A stretch of DNA of 64,000 nt, from contig CAMKEG010000002.1 in assembly GCA_946411505.1 (NCBI GenBank), positions 310,001-374,000 on the forward strand, read 5' to 3'. This stretch comes from an uncultured Treponema sp. Its GTDB lineage: Bacteria > Spirochaetota > Spirochaetia > Treponematales > Treponemataceae. A model generated the notes under the pieces. It was given only the letters and a program-made list of their open reading frames with translations, ran no database searches and was not told the origin of the DNA. The translations under genes and the position numbers were made by a program. This document shows, piece by piece, positions 24,314 through 33,574 of the stretch (position 1 is its first letter; each line of letters starts with the position of its first letter).

Positions 24314-27300
24314 TTGGCTAAAAGCGGCTTTTTTAAGACATTAAGGTCATTCTCTTTTGCGGCGCTTTTTGCGGGAACGCTGGGCGTCGCGCTTTTTGGC
24401 GCGGTCTTCTCTTCTTGCGAAAACTTTAGCGGAGATGTGTCATCGCCGGCTTACGCGCCTTCAAGCGGAGGGGCCAACGGCGGACAAAGCGCTGTCGGCC
24501 AAGGCGCTGTCGGCCAAGGCGGCGCTTCGGTAGACAACTGCCTTACGGCCAGCGTGTCGCTTCCGGGCTTGCCGTCTCTTGCGGGAATCGTTCCCGTTCC
24601 CAAAAACGTCGTGCAAAACATTTCAAAGTCGGCCTTTCCAAACATCGCGGACGCGGCGAATCCTGCCTACAGCTTTAGCGCCACGCTGGCCCAAACTGGC
24701 GCGGGCGGCGCCACATACAGCGCCGACGGAACTTACGACAGCGTGACGGGAACTTGCTCCTTTGTCTTTGCGGGAGCCCAGAGCGCGGCCGCGGCCAGCT
24801 ACACGCTTACGGTAAATCTTTACCACACCGGCGGAACGCCCGCTGTAAAAAGCCTTGTGGCCAGCGGAAGCCAAGACGTTTCGGTTTTAGCGGGCGGAAC
24901 GGCTTTTGACGCAAGCGTCTCCCTCGCTCCCAACTTGGAAAGCGGCGCCCCCAACGGAAGCCTTTCGCTCCCGATAAAATTCAGCGACACAAGCGTAACA
25001 AGCGTTCAGCTTACCCTGCTGGATTCCGGAAACCATGACGTGACCGCAAGCTATTTGGATTGCGGAACTTCGCTCACGCTTACAGGCGGAAGCGGAACAA
25101 TAGAAAGCGTCACAGGCGGACTTCCTGCCGGAACATACACGCTTCTCATGTCCTTTATGAAGGGAACGGCGCAAGTGGGCGCCAGGACCGAAAGCCTCAA
25201 CGTGTATCCCGCGATGGAGACAAAGTTGTGGTGGACAAAGGACGGAATCGGCGCGGCGGCGGCGGCTCTTAGCGTGACGCAATTCAACCAAAAAGAATTT
25301 TACGTTCGCGGAACGGGCGGCGTCTTTTACACGACGGTGTTCCCAACGGCGGCGGAAGCCCAAGACACAAACAACGGCTCCTTTGCCTTCCCATTAAAGA
25401 CAATCCAAGAGGCCGTTGACCGCATCCAGGCCGCCGGCGATACGACCAGCCAATACACAATCTATGTTGACGGAACAGTTACCGGCGCGGCGGACGCGGA
25501 CTACAGTACGCAAAACGACGCTTTTGTAAACATCGCCTGCGACCGAATGATAACCATCAAGGGCTGGAGCGGCGCCAACATCGACATCATCGACGCAAAC
25601 AAAAGCTCCGCAAAAAACGCCCGCGTTTTTTACATAGATTCAAGCAAAAAAATCGTCTTGCAAAAAATCGCCGTGACCGGCGGCTACTTGAGCGCGACAT
25701 CGCCCGCGACCGCATACGGCGGCGGCCTATACATAACTGGCGCCACGACAGAAGTTGAGCTGGAAGACTGCTTAATAAAAGAAAACGGCGCCCAAAACCA
25801 AGGCGGCGGCGTTTACATAGCAAGCGGCGCCAAGCTTACGATGAACGGAAGCGGTTCCGTGATAAATAAAAACAGGCTTCTTGCTACTACTGGCAGTGCA
25901 TCTGACACTTATGATAAAAAAGTTTGCGGCGGCGGCGTGTATGTGGCAAAAGACGCGACATTCTTAATGAACGCCGGAACGATTAGGGAAAACGGAACAA
26001 CCGATACTTCTAGCAGTGGTTTGGGAGCTTTTGCCGGCGCGGCGGCTTATGTTTGCGGAACCTTTACAATGAAGGGCGGAACAATTGATTCCAATGCATT
26101 TAAACAAGCTGGCTCTTCTACAACCGTGTACGGCAGAAACATAGAAGTGGCAGTTCCCGGAACCTTTAATTTGCATGACGGCTCCATTACAGACGACATG
26201 GGGGTGTCGCATAATCAAAACGGCTCGGGTGTTTGTGTATACGCCTCTTCATCCATCTCCCCTGTTTCCAGCGGCGTCGTGACCTTCAATATGTACGGCG
26301 GAACGATTAGCGGCCTAACTTCATCCCAAGGAGGCGCGGTTTACTTGTGTGCGCATGGCTCAGGCCTTTCTTGCGAGTTCAACATGTCCGGCGGAACAAT
26401 TAGCGGAAACGAAGCCACAACCAACGGCGGCGGCGTGTATGTCGGCGATAACAGCGTCTTTAATTTTACCGGCGGAACAATCAGCGGCAACACAGCGACT
26501 TCCAATGGCAGCGGAACTTCAGGCGGACAAGGCGGCGGCATTTACATTGCCGATAGCGACGGGACTGGTAGAGCCGCGGGTCAATGCTTTATTTCCGGCT
26601 CGGCCACAATTGGACAAAGCCTCGCTTCAACTTCTAGCTGCGCCACAATCGCGGACGGCTATCATTCCAACAAAGCGCGGTATGGCGGCGGCATTTACAA
26701 CGCCGGCGAGCTTTACTTGGGCTACACCGATGACTCCACGCCCGCAGCGTGGACAGGAAGCGTTTGCTACAACTACGCTAGCTCTGACGGCGGCGGAATT
26801 CTATCGTCTGGCAGTTCTTCGCTTGTAAAAATGAACGCGGGAAGCGTGGCGTACAACTTGTGCAGCGACGGAAGTGGAACTACGGGCGGCGGCGGCGGCG
26901 TTGCTGTTCAAAATTCCTCTGCCTTTACGATGAGCGGCGGAACTGTAAGCTTCAACCAAACCAACAACAAAGTCGGCGGCGGCATTTACGTGGACAGCGG
27001 CGCGACATTAACCCTTAACGGAACCGCGGAAGTCTCTTCCAACAAAACAAGTCCCGATGGAACAGGACCTATGGGCGGCGCGGGACTTTTTGCCTACCGC
27101 GCTTCCATTACGATGGAAGGAAACGCCGTTGTAAAGGACAATCTTTGCAAAGCCTGCGGCGGCGGCGTTTATTTGTTCGAATCCGAAAGCGCTTCAAGCT
27201 ACGCGTCTTTAGCCATGTCCGGCAACGCGAAGATTTTGGAGAACACAAGCTCCGACGGTTTGGGCGGCGCGGTTTACGTTGCCCAAAGATGCTCCTTTAG

Positions 27301-30300
27301 CATGAGCGGCGCCGCGACAATCCCTGCCGGCGTAGCAGGAACGACCGGCGCGGGCAAGAACGACGTTTATTTGGATGAAAACACAAGCGTCGCCGTTCCT
27401 GCGGCAATCACTTCGACGACAACGCCTGTCGCCACAATCACGCCTGTCTCATACACGCTCGGCACGACTGTCCTTACAGGCGCGGCTTTGAACGCCGCCG
27501 AATGCGCCAAGTTTGCCGTGACCCAGCCGGGTGTCGAGGAGTTCCCGTGGACAATCAAGTATGACAGCGTAACAGGAAAGGGCGTTCTAAAGCAGCCGCG
27601 CTCTGTAATTTACGTTGCCGCTGAGTCGGCTGGTGGAAACGACACGACAGGCACTGGCAGTTCGGCCGCTCCCTACGCTACGATACAAGAAGCGGCCAAG
27701 CATTTTACCGAAAAAACGCCTGCTATTGGCGGAACCGCGGACGAGCCGATTTTTGAAAACAAGATTTACGTTCTTAGCGACATGACCTTTACCGGCGGAG
27801 CGGGCGCGGACAACAACGCCTACTACTTTGAGATCGTCGGCTGCAAGGGCGGAACTGTTGGAAGCAACGTCACGCTTACATTCAACACGCCAAGCGACTC
27901 AGGCCTTTATGTCGCTTACGGCCAAAAGATAAAGCTGACCCACATCGACATAACGCAAAGCTCCGCCACGGCCAACAAATACGCGGCGATTCTTGTTGAG
28001 AATGCTACGGGAAGCGTTGGCGAATTGTGGATGGAAGATTGTTCCATCAAGAACATGTACGCCAAATCTTGCTCCGCCATCGCCGCCAAGGGCGACGTCC
28101 ACTTAAAGAACGTGGAAATTTCCGGCAACAAGACTGTGGCCAACACAAGCGGCGCCACGCCTTTTGGCCCGGCCATAAATTCCACCACAGGAACCGTCAG
28201 CGTCCTTGGAAAGCTTGTCATAAAAGACAACCAAATGCAAATCAACACGGCCGCCGCTGGCGACCCGCCGTCTTACGTTTACAAAGACCAAAACCTTTGG
28301 ATTGGCGAAAATTCAGGAACGCCGGTCTTCAACCCGATTAGGATTGCCGGCGCCCTTGACGGCGAAAGCAAAATCGGCGTGACGCTCTTTGACTACGGAA
28401 CGCTTTACACGACGTTCACCAGCGGCTTTGCCTCGGCTGGAATCAGCGCTCCCTCGGATGTCTTTGCAAGCGACGACGGCATGAGCGTGATTAAAAACAT
28501 TTCGTCCGGCGAAGCGATTATGACGGCTCCCGCCAGCTTGTATGTTTCGCAGACAGGAAGCGACTTGATAGGAAACGGAAGCCGCATGGCGCCATTCGCC
28601 ACGATAAACAAGACCATTTCCGCAATCAACGCTTTTGACGCCAGCGGCATAAGCTACATGATTTATGTCCGCGGAACTGTCAAAGGCTACGCGGAAATTC
28701 CAGACGGCGTAAAGGCGGCAAAAATAACGATTGACAAGGAGCCCTCGTCGCTTGTGACTAACACGCTTGACGGCGTAGGCAAGGCCAGCCCTGTCTTGAC
28801 CATAAACGCCGCCATTCCTGTGGACATAAGCAACTTGACAATCACGCGCGGAAGCCGCGGCGTTGACATAGAAGAATCCGCCACCGTAAAGATAACGGAC
28901 TGCGTTGTCACCGGAAACGGCGGCTCTGTAACAGGCGCCGGCATTTATGTCAGAAAAGGTTCAGTGGATATAAGCGGCACGGAAATAAGCGGCAACACTA
29001 CAAGCAGTAACGGCGGCGGCTTGTATGTTGAAAGTTCCGGCGTTACGGGCTTTACGATGACCGGCGGCGCGATTACCGGAAATTCCGCTGGCTCCGGCGG
29101 CGGAGCTGACATTAATTGCCAAAAGGGCGCCAATCCCTTGATGGACGGCGTGACAATCAGCGGCAACACCGCGTCTGCCGGAAACGGCGGCGGCATTTTT
29201 GTGACAAGCGGAATGTATCTTGGAATAAAGGACTGCGTGATAAGCGGCAACACCGCTGGAACCGCTAGCGTGTCTGGTCATGGCGGCGGCATTTACAACG
29301 CCGGAACTTGCTACATTTACGGCTCCACCGTAATCGGCGACGCCGGCGCCGGAGAGGCCGCCAAGTTGGACGATGGAAAACATTCCAACCTAGCCACAGG
29401 CTATGGCGGCGGCATTTACAACTACAAAAATCTTTACCTTGGATACAGCGACTATACGGCCACAAGCAATGCGCCGGAGCCATTGACCGGCGGAGTTTAC
29501 TACAACTTTGCAGGACGCGGCGGAGCGATTTACACCGCTTCATCCACGCAAACTGTTGTGGCCAGCGGAACCTACAAATATAACAGCGTTCCATCATCTT
29601 CTGGCGGCGGCGCCATATTCACCGCCGGAACGCTTACAATGCATGACGGCCTTATTGACGGAAATGTCGCTTGTCTTGGCGGCGGCGTTTACGTATCGGA
29701 CAGTGGCAGCTTTACGATGAACGATGGAACAATTAGCGATAACTACGCCAACGAAAGTGATGCATGCGGCGGCGGCGGCGTGCTAGTGGCTGGGGCTTTC
29801 GCTATGAACTCTGGAGCAATCAGCGGAAACCACGGCTATTTGGGCGGCGGCGTTTACGTCAGCGGCGACTCTTCAATGTCTGGCGGAACAATCAGCGGAA
29901 ATGACGCGGTTTCCGGTGGCGGCGTTTATATTGCTGAGAATAAATTCACTATGACCGGCGGAGTTATAGAAGAAAACACCGCAACCGCGAATGGCGGCGG
30001 CGTTGACGTTCATAATGACGGAACCAGCGTCGGAACTCTTGAGCTTGGCGACAACGCGTACATTCCCCTTGGAACGACAAACAACGACGTATATTTGGGC
30101 AACGCGATAAGCCTTGTAAGCAGCTTGGACAAGGCCGCGCCTGTGGTGACAATCACTCCGAGCGTTTACGGCACAACTGGGCCTGTCTTGACAGAGGCGA
30201 CGCCCGGTCTTGTAGCCGGCAACTACGACAAGTTCGCCGTTACGCCGCAAACAATCTCTGGCGGCTCGACAAAGAATTGGACTGTGAACAGCGCGGGCTA

Positions 30301-31513
30301 TTTGGCGCAGGTTGCGTCCGGCGGCGGAACGATTGTAATCCACACGCCCGAAGGCGACTTGAACCTTGCGGCCAGCGCCACTACAATCGCCACCAGCGCG
30401 AGCGACACCACCGTCATAATCAGCGCGAGCGACTCAAGCGGCTCGGCCATCACAAGCGGCCTTACATGGAACGGCGTCACCGTCTACTACGGCGCGGACG
30501 AAATCGACACAGCCTCAGGCAACTCATACAAGTTCAAGAAAACCTTCCCCAAGGGAACCTACACGCTTAACGTTAGCGTCACCTACAAGGGAACGACATA
30601 TTCCGACTCGTTCACGATTAAGAAGACTGTTGACGGAGCGGCGGCGGCTGCAATCCCGGCCGATTTTAAGAAAATCACGAAGGGAAGCTTTAAGCGCAAG
30701 GCTAAAGCAACCGACACCACGGCGTACACGGTAACGATAAGCAAAGACTTTTATATGTGCGAGCACGAGGTTACGCAAAAAGAATGGAAAGACATAATGA
30801 GCGTGACGCAGGCAGAACTTATAAGCGATGCTGGTATAAGCAACAGAGGAACAGGCGATAACTATCCTGTCTACGCTGTCAACTGGTACCAGGCGATAGC
30901 CTATTGCAACAAACGCAGCGCTGCGGAAGGCCTTACTCCTTGCTACACTGTAAGCGGCGTGGATGATTGGAAAACGCTTGCTTTTGCGAAAATTCCGACA
31001 TCAAGCAGCGACAGCACCGTAGCCGCGTGGAACGCCGCGGAATGCGACTGGAGCGCCGACGGCTACCGCTTGCCCACCGAAGCCGAATGGGAATACGCCG
31101 CGTTGGGAGATTACAAGGACAATCCCAACTGGAACGGCTACGGCGACAGCTCCGCCTCAAGCGCAAAAGTTTTCGCGGGCTACAATGGAAGCAACTCTAT
31201 AGATGACTACGCGTGGTATTCAGGCACCGCCACTGACAGTATGACGCATGAGGTAAAGGGAAAGACCGAAAACAGCAACGGCCTTTACGATATGAGCGGA
31301 AATGTATTTGAGTGGTGTTGGGACTGGAACGGTAGCTACCCCAACGAGGATGTGACCGACCCCACAGGCGCTTTGCCCAGCACTACACGCAGCAGTCGTG
31401 GAGGTACCTGGAGCTATGATGCCGCTGATTGTACGGTTGGTACTCGTAACATTAATACTCCTGTAACTCGTGGTGGTGGCAGCGGCTTCCGCGTGGTCCG
31501 CAACGCGCCGTGA
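24314..31513 (+). CDS. giant beta-helix surface lipoprotein with C-terminal FGE/C-type-lectin domain
   Basis: A 2399-residue protein from a TTG start (AAGGA 9 nt upstream). Lipoprotein signal ends VFSSC (Cys35). After an N-terminal beta-sandwich-like region come three modules, each opened by a YV-x-G-x-G-x-x-P-(F/Y)-x-T-I-(Q/N) segment (near residues 335, 1100 and 1415) and filled with Gly-rich repeats of the GGT(I)SGN(T/E)A / GGGVYV kind, typical of right-handed beta-helix (Pmp/pectate-lyase-like) stalks. Residues about 2010-2110 look like an Ig-like domain. Residues about 2118-2399 form a formylglycine-generating-enzyme/sulfatase-modifying (SUMF1-like) domain: EVTQKEW, VNWYQAIAYCNKRS, YRLPTEAEWEYAA, GLYDMSGNVFEWCWDW, ending GFRVV. 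The last 40 residues match the plan of DGR variable regions (separate entry). Probably a surface-anchored binding protein, not an active FGE. The frame is open throughout. Confidence 0.85.
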   Translation: MAKSGFFKTLRSFSFAALFAGTLGVALFGAVFSSCENFSGDVSSPAYAPSSGGANGGQSAVGQGAVGQGGASVDNCLTASVSLPGLPSLAGIVPVPKNVVQNISKSAFPNIADAANPAYSFSATLAQTGAGGATYSADGTYDSVTGTCSFVFAGAQSAAAASYTLTVNLYHTGGTPAVKSLVASGSQDVSVLAGGTAFDASVSLAPNLESGAPNGSLSLPIKFSDTSVTSVQLTLLDSGNHDVTASYLDCGTSLTLTGGSGTIESVTGGLPAGTYTLLMSFMKGTAQVGARTESLNVYPAMETKLWWTKDGIGAAAAALSVTQFNQKEFYVRGTGGVFYTTVFPTAAEAQDTNNGSFAFPLKTIQEAVDRIQAAGDTTSQYTIYVDGTVTGAADADYSTQNDAFVNIACDRMITIKGWSGANIDIIDANKSSAKNARVFYIDSSKKIVLQKIAVTGGYLSATSPATAYGGGLYITGATTEVELEDCLIKENGAQNQGGGVYIASGAKLTMNGSGSVINKNRLLATTGSASDTYDKKVCGGGVYVAKDATFLMNAGTIRENGTTDTSSSGLGAFAGAAAYVCGTFTMKGGTIDSNAFKQAGSSTTVYGRNIEVAVPGTFNLHDGSITDDMGVSHNQNGSGVCVYASSSISPVSSGVVTFNMYGGTISGLTSSQGGAVYLCAHGSGLSCEFNMSGGTISGNEATTNGGGVYVGDNSVFNFTGGTISGNTATSNGSGTSGGQGGGIYIADSDGTGRAAGQCFISGSATIGQSLASTSSCATIADGYHSNKARYGGGIYNAGELYLGYTDDSTPAAWTGSVCYNYASSDGGGILSSGSSSLVKMNAGSVAYNLCSDGSGTTGGGGGVAVQNSSAFTMSGGTVSFNQTNNKVGGGIYVDSGATLTLNGTAEVSSNKTSPDGTGPMGGAGLFAYRASITMEGNAVVKDNLCKACGGGVYLFESESASSYASLAMSGNAKILENTSSDGLGGAVYVAQRCSFSMSGAATIPAGVAGTTGAGKNDVYLDENTSVAVPAAITSTTTPVATITPVSYTLGTTVLTGAALNAAECAKFAVTQPGVEEFPWTIKYDSVTGKGVLKQPRSVIYVAAESAGGNDTTGTGSSAAPYATIQEAAKHFTEKTPAIGGTADEPIFENKIYVLSDMTFTGGAGADNNAYYFEIVGCKGGTVGSNVTLTFNTPSDSGLYVAYGQKIKLTHIDITQSSATANKYAAILVENATGSVGELWMEDCSIKNMYAKSCSAIAAKGDVHLKNVEISGNKTVANTSGATPFGPAINSTTGTVSVLGKLVIKDNQMQINTAAAGDPPSYVYKDQNLWIGENSGTPVFNPIRIAGALDGESKIGVTLFDYGTLYTTFTSGFASAGISAPSDVFASDDGMSVIKNISSGEAIMTAPASLYVSQTGSDLIGNGSRMAPFATINKTISAINAFDASGISYMIYVRGTVKGYAEIPDGVKAAKITIDKEPSSLVTNTLDGVGKASPVLTINAAIPVDISNLTITRGSRGVDIEESATVKITDCVVTGNGGSVTGAGIYVRKGSVDISGTEISGNTTSSNGGGLYVESSGVTGFTMTGGAITGNSAGSGGGADINCQKGANPLMDGVTISGNTASAGNGGGIFVTSGMYLGIKDCVISGNTAGTASVSGHGGGIYNAGTCYIYGSTVIGDAGAGEAAKLDDGKHSNLATGYGGGIYNYKNLYLGYSDYTATSNAPEPLTGGVYYNFAGRGGAIYTASSTQTVVASGTYKYNSVPSSSGGGAIFTAGTLTMHDGLIDGNVACLGGGVYVSDSGSFTMNDGTISDNYANESDACGGGGVLVAGAFAMNSGAISGNHGYLGGGVYVSGDSSMSGGTISGNDAVSGGGVYIAENKFTMTGGVIEENTATANGGGVDVHNDGTSVGTLELGDNAYIPLGTTNNDVYLGNAISLVSSLDKAAPVVTITPSVYGTTGPVLTEATPGLVAGNYDKFAVTPQTISGGSTKNWTVNSAGYLAQVASGGGTIVIHTPEGDLNLAASATTIATSASDTTVIISASDSSGSAITSGLTWNGVTVYYGADEIDTASGNSYKFKKTFPKGTYTLNVSVTYKGTTYSDSFTIKKTVDGAAAAAIPADFKKITKGSFKRKAKATDTTAYTVTISKDFYMCEHEVTQKEWKDIMSVTQAELISDAGISNRGTGDNYPVYAVNWYQAIAYCNKRSAAEGLTPCYTVSGVDDWKTLAFAKIPTSSSDSTVAAWNAAECDWSADGYRLPTEAEWEYAALGDYKDNPNWNGYGDSSASSAKVFAGYNGSNSIDDYAWYSGTATDSMTHEVKGKTENSNGLYDMSGNVFEWCWDWNGSYPNEDVTDPTGALPSTTRSSRGGTWSYDAADCTVGTRNINTPVTRGGGSGFRVVRNAP
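31397..31492 (+). other. DGR-like variable region at the 3' end of the giant lipoprotein gene
   Basis: Codons 2362-2393 run from RGGTW to GFR. Fixed positions of C-type-lectin DGR targets are kept (RGG-W, Cys2373, Arg2378, Pro2383, Arg2386, GFR), whereas the intervening codons (AGC, TAT, GAT, GCT, GAT, GGT, ACT, ATT, AAT, ACT, GGT, GGT, GGC) are what adenine-directed mutagenesis of AAT/AAC would produce. Codon use switches abruptly from the gene's GGC/CGC/GAC style to GGT/CGT/GAT/ACT. No template repeat or reverse transcriptase was found in this window. Confidence 0.6.
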
Positions 31514-31524
31514 TTACGGTTAGG

Positions 31525-31552
31525 TTGCTTTTTTTGCGGGTTGCGCTATAAT
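31525..31552 (+). promoter_or_regulatory. candidate promoter of the VapBC-type pair
   Basis: TTGCTT, 16-nt spacer and TATAAT (31547-31552) preceded by GCGC, starting 12 nt after the giant gene's stop. A strong AAGGAGG follows before the ATG at 31571. Confidence 0.55.
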
Positions 31553-31570
31553 AATGGCAAGGAGGCCTCG

Positions 31571-31795
31571 ATGTTAGCGATAAACGGTTATTATGACGGA
31601 AACAATTATGTCACTCAGGGAAATGTAGCTGTAAAGCCCAACCAAAAAGTCATCATAACATTTCTTGACGATTTTATTCCAGTTCGCAAGCGGCGCTCCC
31701 TTGTTGAGATAAAATCATATATGAAAGGCGCGTCAAAGTCTGTTCCCGAAGGCGCTTCAACCTTGGAGTATGTTCGGCAGCTAAGGGAAGAGTAG
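31571..31795 (+). CDS. putative antitoxin of a PIN-toxin pair
   Basis: A 74-residue protein starting at an ATG with AAGGAGG at ideal spacing; an in-frame ATG ten codons earlier lies in the promoter. Sequence begins MLAINGYYDGNNYV and continues KPNQKVIITFLDD, a pattern seen in small antitoxins of the DUF2281/type II kind, with a charged C-terminus (STLEYVRQLREE) of the toxin-binding sort. Recognised mainly from its partner: it abuts the PIN gene with no gap (TAG then ATG). Likely binds its own promoter, as is usual for such pairs (inference). Confidence 0.7.
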   Translation: MLAINGYYDGNNYVTQGNVAVKPNQKVIITFLDDFIPVRKRRSLVEIKSYMKGASKSVPEGASTLEYVRQLREE

Positions 31796-32209
31796 ATGAG
31801 CAAAATATACTTTGACACAACTCCGCTCATCTATTTTTTGGATGACGAAAAGCCATTTTCCGACAAGGTGGCCTCTTTTATTTTTGACCACCAATCTGAT
31901 GACGACAGTTATTTGACATCTTCGATTACCGACGCTGAATATCTTGTTTTTCCGTATAGGATGGAAAATTTTGAAAAAATTCAAGCTTATGAATCTTTTC
32001 TTTCCGACTTTAATTTTCAGATTCTTGAACCGACTCGCGCCGTCTCAAAGTTGGCTGCCAAGCTTCGCGCAAAATATCCAGCTTTGAAGGGTATGGATGC
32101 GCTTCATATTTCCACAAGCGTTTATTATAACTGCGATATTTTTTTTACAAATGATTCCCAGCTTAAGCAAGTTTCAGAAGCGAATATTGTTTTAGTGGAT
32201 GATTTATAA
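31796..32209 (+). CDS. PIN-domain ribonuclease toxin (VapC-like)
   Basis: A 137-residue PIN domain protein predicted to cut RNA (tRNA or rRNA in studied VapC proteins). Acidic metal ligands are in place: Asp7 (IYFDTTPLIYF), Glu48 (SSITDAEYL), Asp101 (KGMDALHIS) and Asp120 (FFTNDSQL). Start directly follows the antitoxin stop. The pair sits behind the giant lipoprotein gene and ahead of a bidirectional hairpin cluster; there is no sign of mobility apart from the neighbouring Rpn remnant. Confidence 0.88.
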   Translation: MSKIYFDTTPLIYFLDDEKPFSDKVASFIFDHQSDDDSYLTSSITDAEYLVFPYRMENFEKIQAYESFLSDFNFQILEPTRAVSKLAAKLRAKYPALKGMDALHISTSVYYNCDIFFTNDSQLKQVSEANIVLVDDL

Positions 32210-32236
32210 TTCTTCGCTGACGATGAGGCAACAAAA

Positions 32237-32260
32237 AAGGCCGCCCAACAGGGCGGCCTT
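32237..32260 (-). terminator. terminator copy 1 of a 55-bp duplicated sequence
   Basis: Stem AAGGCCGCCC / GGGCGGCCTT with a 4-nt loop; on the minus strand it ends in six T, terminating transcription from the Rpn remnant. On the plus strand only two T follow. Nearly identical to 33551-33574. Confidence 0.8.
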
Positions 32261-32278
32261 CCTAGTCAGTAACCAGTA

Positions 32279-32353
32279 CGGACGGTCAAGGCACGCTTGC
32301 GCTTAAAGCCTTGACTCGTCCGTTTTGCGGGTGTCCAACAATTGTACACCCGC
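32279..32353. other. hairpin cluster between convergent genes
   Basis: Imperfect inverted repeat of GGACGGTCAAGGC with GCCTTGACTCGTCC (about 32279-32323), then GCGGGTGT (32327-32334) pairing with ACACCCGC (32346-32353). No coding frame is convincing. Confidence 0.5.
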
Positions 32354-32415
32354 AATAGTCCGCCCGGGTTGTTGTTTATAGCTTTGGATGGGCGGCAAGC
32401 CTAGGACGCGGAGGT

Positions 32416-33263
32416 TTAGGCGGTCGCTGTTTCGGTTGCCATTTGTTGTTTTAGGGCAAGAACTTCGTCTAGTGGGAGGCCGGTGATATCGGCGATGTCT
32501 GATGTTGGGTAGTTTTTTTTGAGCATATTCCGCGCTACTTCCACGGCTCCTTCTTTGCGGCCTTTTCTTATCATGTCGTAGTCATGCAAATTCATCGCCA
32601 TGTACTCCTGCCGTAATTCTTCGTTTTCCTTCATTTTTTTGACGAGGGCGGCAAGCCTGTTGGTAAGGCCGTCCTCGCCGGACTCGTTGGTCTGCACAAA
32701 GCGGAGCAGAGCTTTTACGCGCTCGTCCTTCTCTTTTTCGTACGCAGTAGCATTATACCGCGCTTTGCGCGGTTTTGCTAGTGGTAATATTTACGTGCCC
32801 GCTCTCGCGGGCGACTGGCAATAAACCACTTTTCAGCAAAGGTGTTGAAAAACGAGTAGCGTGGGAGCCCGAAGGACTTCTCGTTTTTGTCCTTGAACGG
32901 GTCGTTCTTGCAAATGAAAAGTATGTAGCTGTCCTTCAGCTTATCGTATGGCTCGCCTTTCATGAGCGCGTCCATGTCGAGCATGGCCTCGTAGTAGCGC
33001 ATTCTCTTTCCAAACGCTGACATTTCGTAGGACTGGAGCTCAACATCGATGACCTTGTCCTCGTCCTTAAGGTAAACGTCCAGCCGCACGCCTTTTGTCG
33101 TGTAGAAAGGCTCGATGACCTTTTCCAGCTCCGGGTACTCCACGCGCTTAATCTTGATGCCCAATAGTAGCTCCACAAGTTCTGCGCAAACGTTCGGTTC
33201 GCGCAACACCGCCTGAAACATCCAGTCGTCGCCGAACGTCAAGTCCTCAAATTTCTTCGCCAT
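32416..33263 (-). pseudogene. Rpn-family nuclease/putative transposase remnant, interrupted by a palindromic repeat
   Basis: The 5' part (33263 down to about 32815, MAKKFEDLTFGDDWMFQ start with GAGG upstream) encodes the PD-(D/E)XK-like Rpn core: FGDDWMF, TTKGVRLDVYLKDEDKVIDVELQ (Asp/Glu-x-Gln catalytic strand), RMRYYEAMLD and DSYILFICKNDPF. It runs out at FFNTFAEKW and a stop at about 32778. The 3' part (about 32757 to 32416) resumes in another frame at YNATAYEKEKDERVKALLRF and carries the usual helical C-terminus. Between them lies palindromic repeat E in place of about 15 family codons. Rpn proteins are DNA nucleases linked to recA-independent recombination. The C-terminal piece could still be expressed from the repeat's promoter-like boxes, but probably not usefully. 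Confidence 0.8.
32752..32812 (-). repeat. palindromic repeat copy E inside the Rpn pseudogene
   Basis: Minus-strand order: stem GCCCGC-GAGA-GCGGGC (32797-32812), AT-rich link, CTAGCAAAA, perfect hairpin CCGCGC-AAA-GCGCGG, TATAAT. TAGCAA to TATAAT is 17 nt, as in copies C and D. The TATAAT bases also code the Tyr-Asn of the resumed frame. Confidence 0.75.
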
Positions 33264-33534
33264 TTTATACCTCGCATAAAAAAAATCGGGAACCGCTTTT
33301 TTTGCGATTCCCTTATGCATATAAGGTATAAATTTTATTCAAGAATTTAGCGCAAATTTTTAAAATTCGCAATAAATTTTTGAATTATTTTAAAATTTTG
33401 CCTTTTTGTTTGTATAGGATTAGTCACGCAAAAATTCATTGCCATAATTCACGATGTATGATTAACGATTATGTCATTTTATAAGAGAGTTATGGCATTC
33501 AAGGTTTTCTCGGTGGCGGCGGGCGTCGCGCTGG
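33264..33534. other. AT-rich gene-free stretch
   Basis: No gene seen. About 33310-33440 is far richer in A+T than the flanks, with long A/T runs. A 33-codon frame from 33493 runs through the terminator stem and is not credible. Confidence 0.5.
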
Positions 33535-33550
33535 CGATGCGGCAACAAAG

Positions 33551-33574
33551 AAGGCCGCCCAACAGGGCGGCCTT
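33551..33574 (-). terminator. terminator copy 2 of a 55-bp duplicated sequence
   Basis: Same stem as at 32237-32260, within a 55-nt match (33535-33589 versus 32221-32275; three differences). On the minus strand it would end ilvC transcription. Confidence 0.75.

Noticed and set aside
30660..31513. Active formylglycine-generating enzyme
   Set aside because: The domain caps an extracellular lipoprotein stalk, no sulfatase gene is nearby, and the C-terminal segment has the DGR ligand-binding plan rather than the FGE active-site cysteines.
32416..33263. Intact insertion sequence
   Set aside because: The Rpn-type product is annotated as putative transposase in databases, but there are no terminal inverted repeats and the frame is broken.
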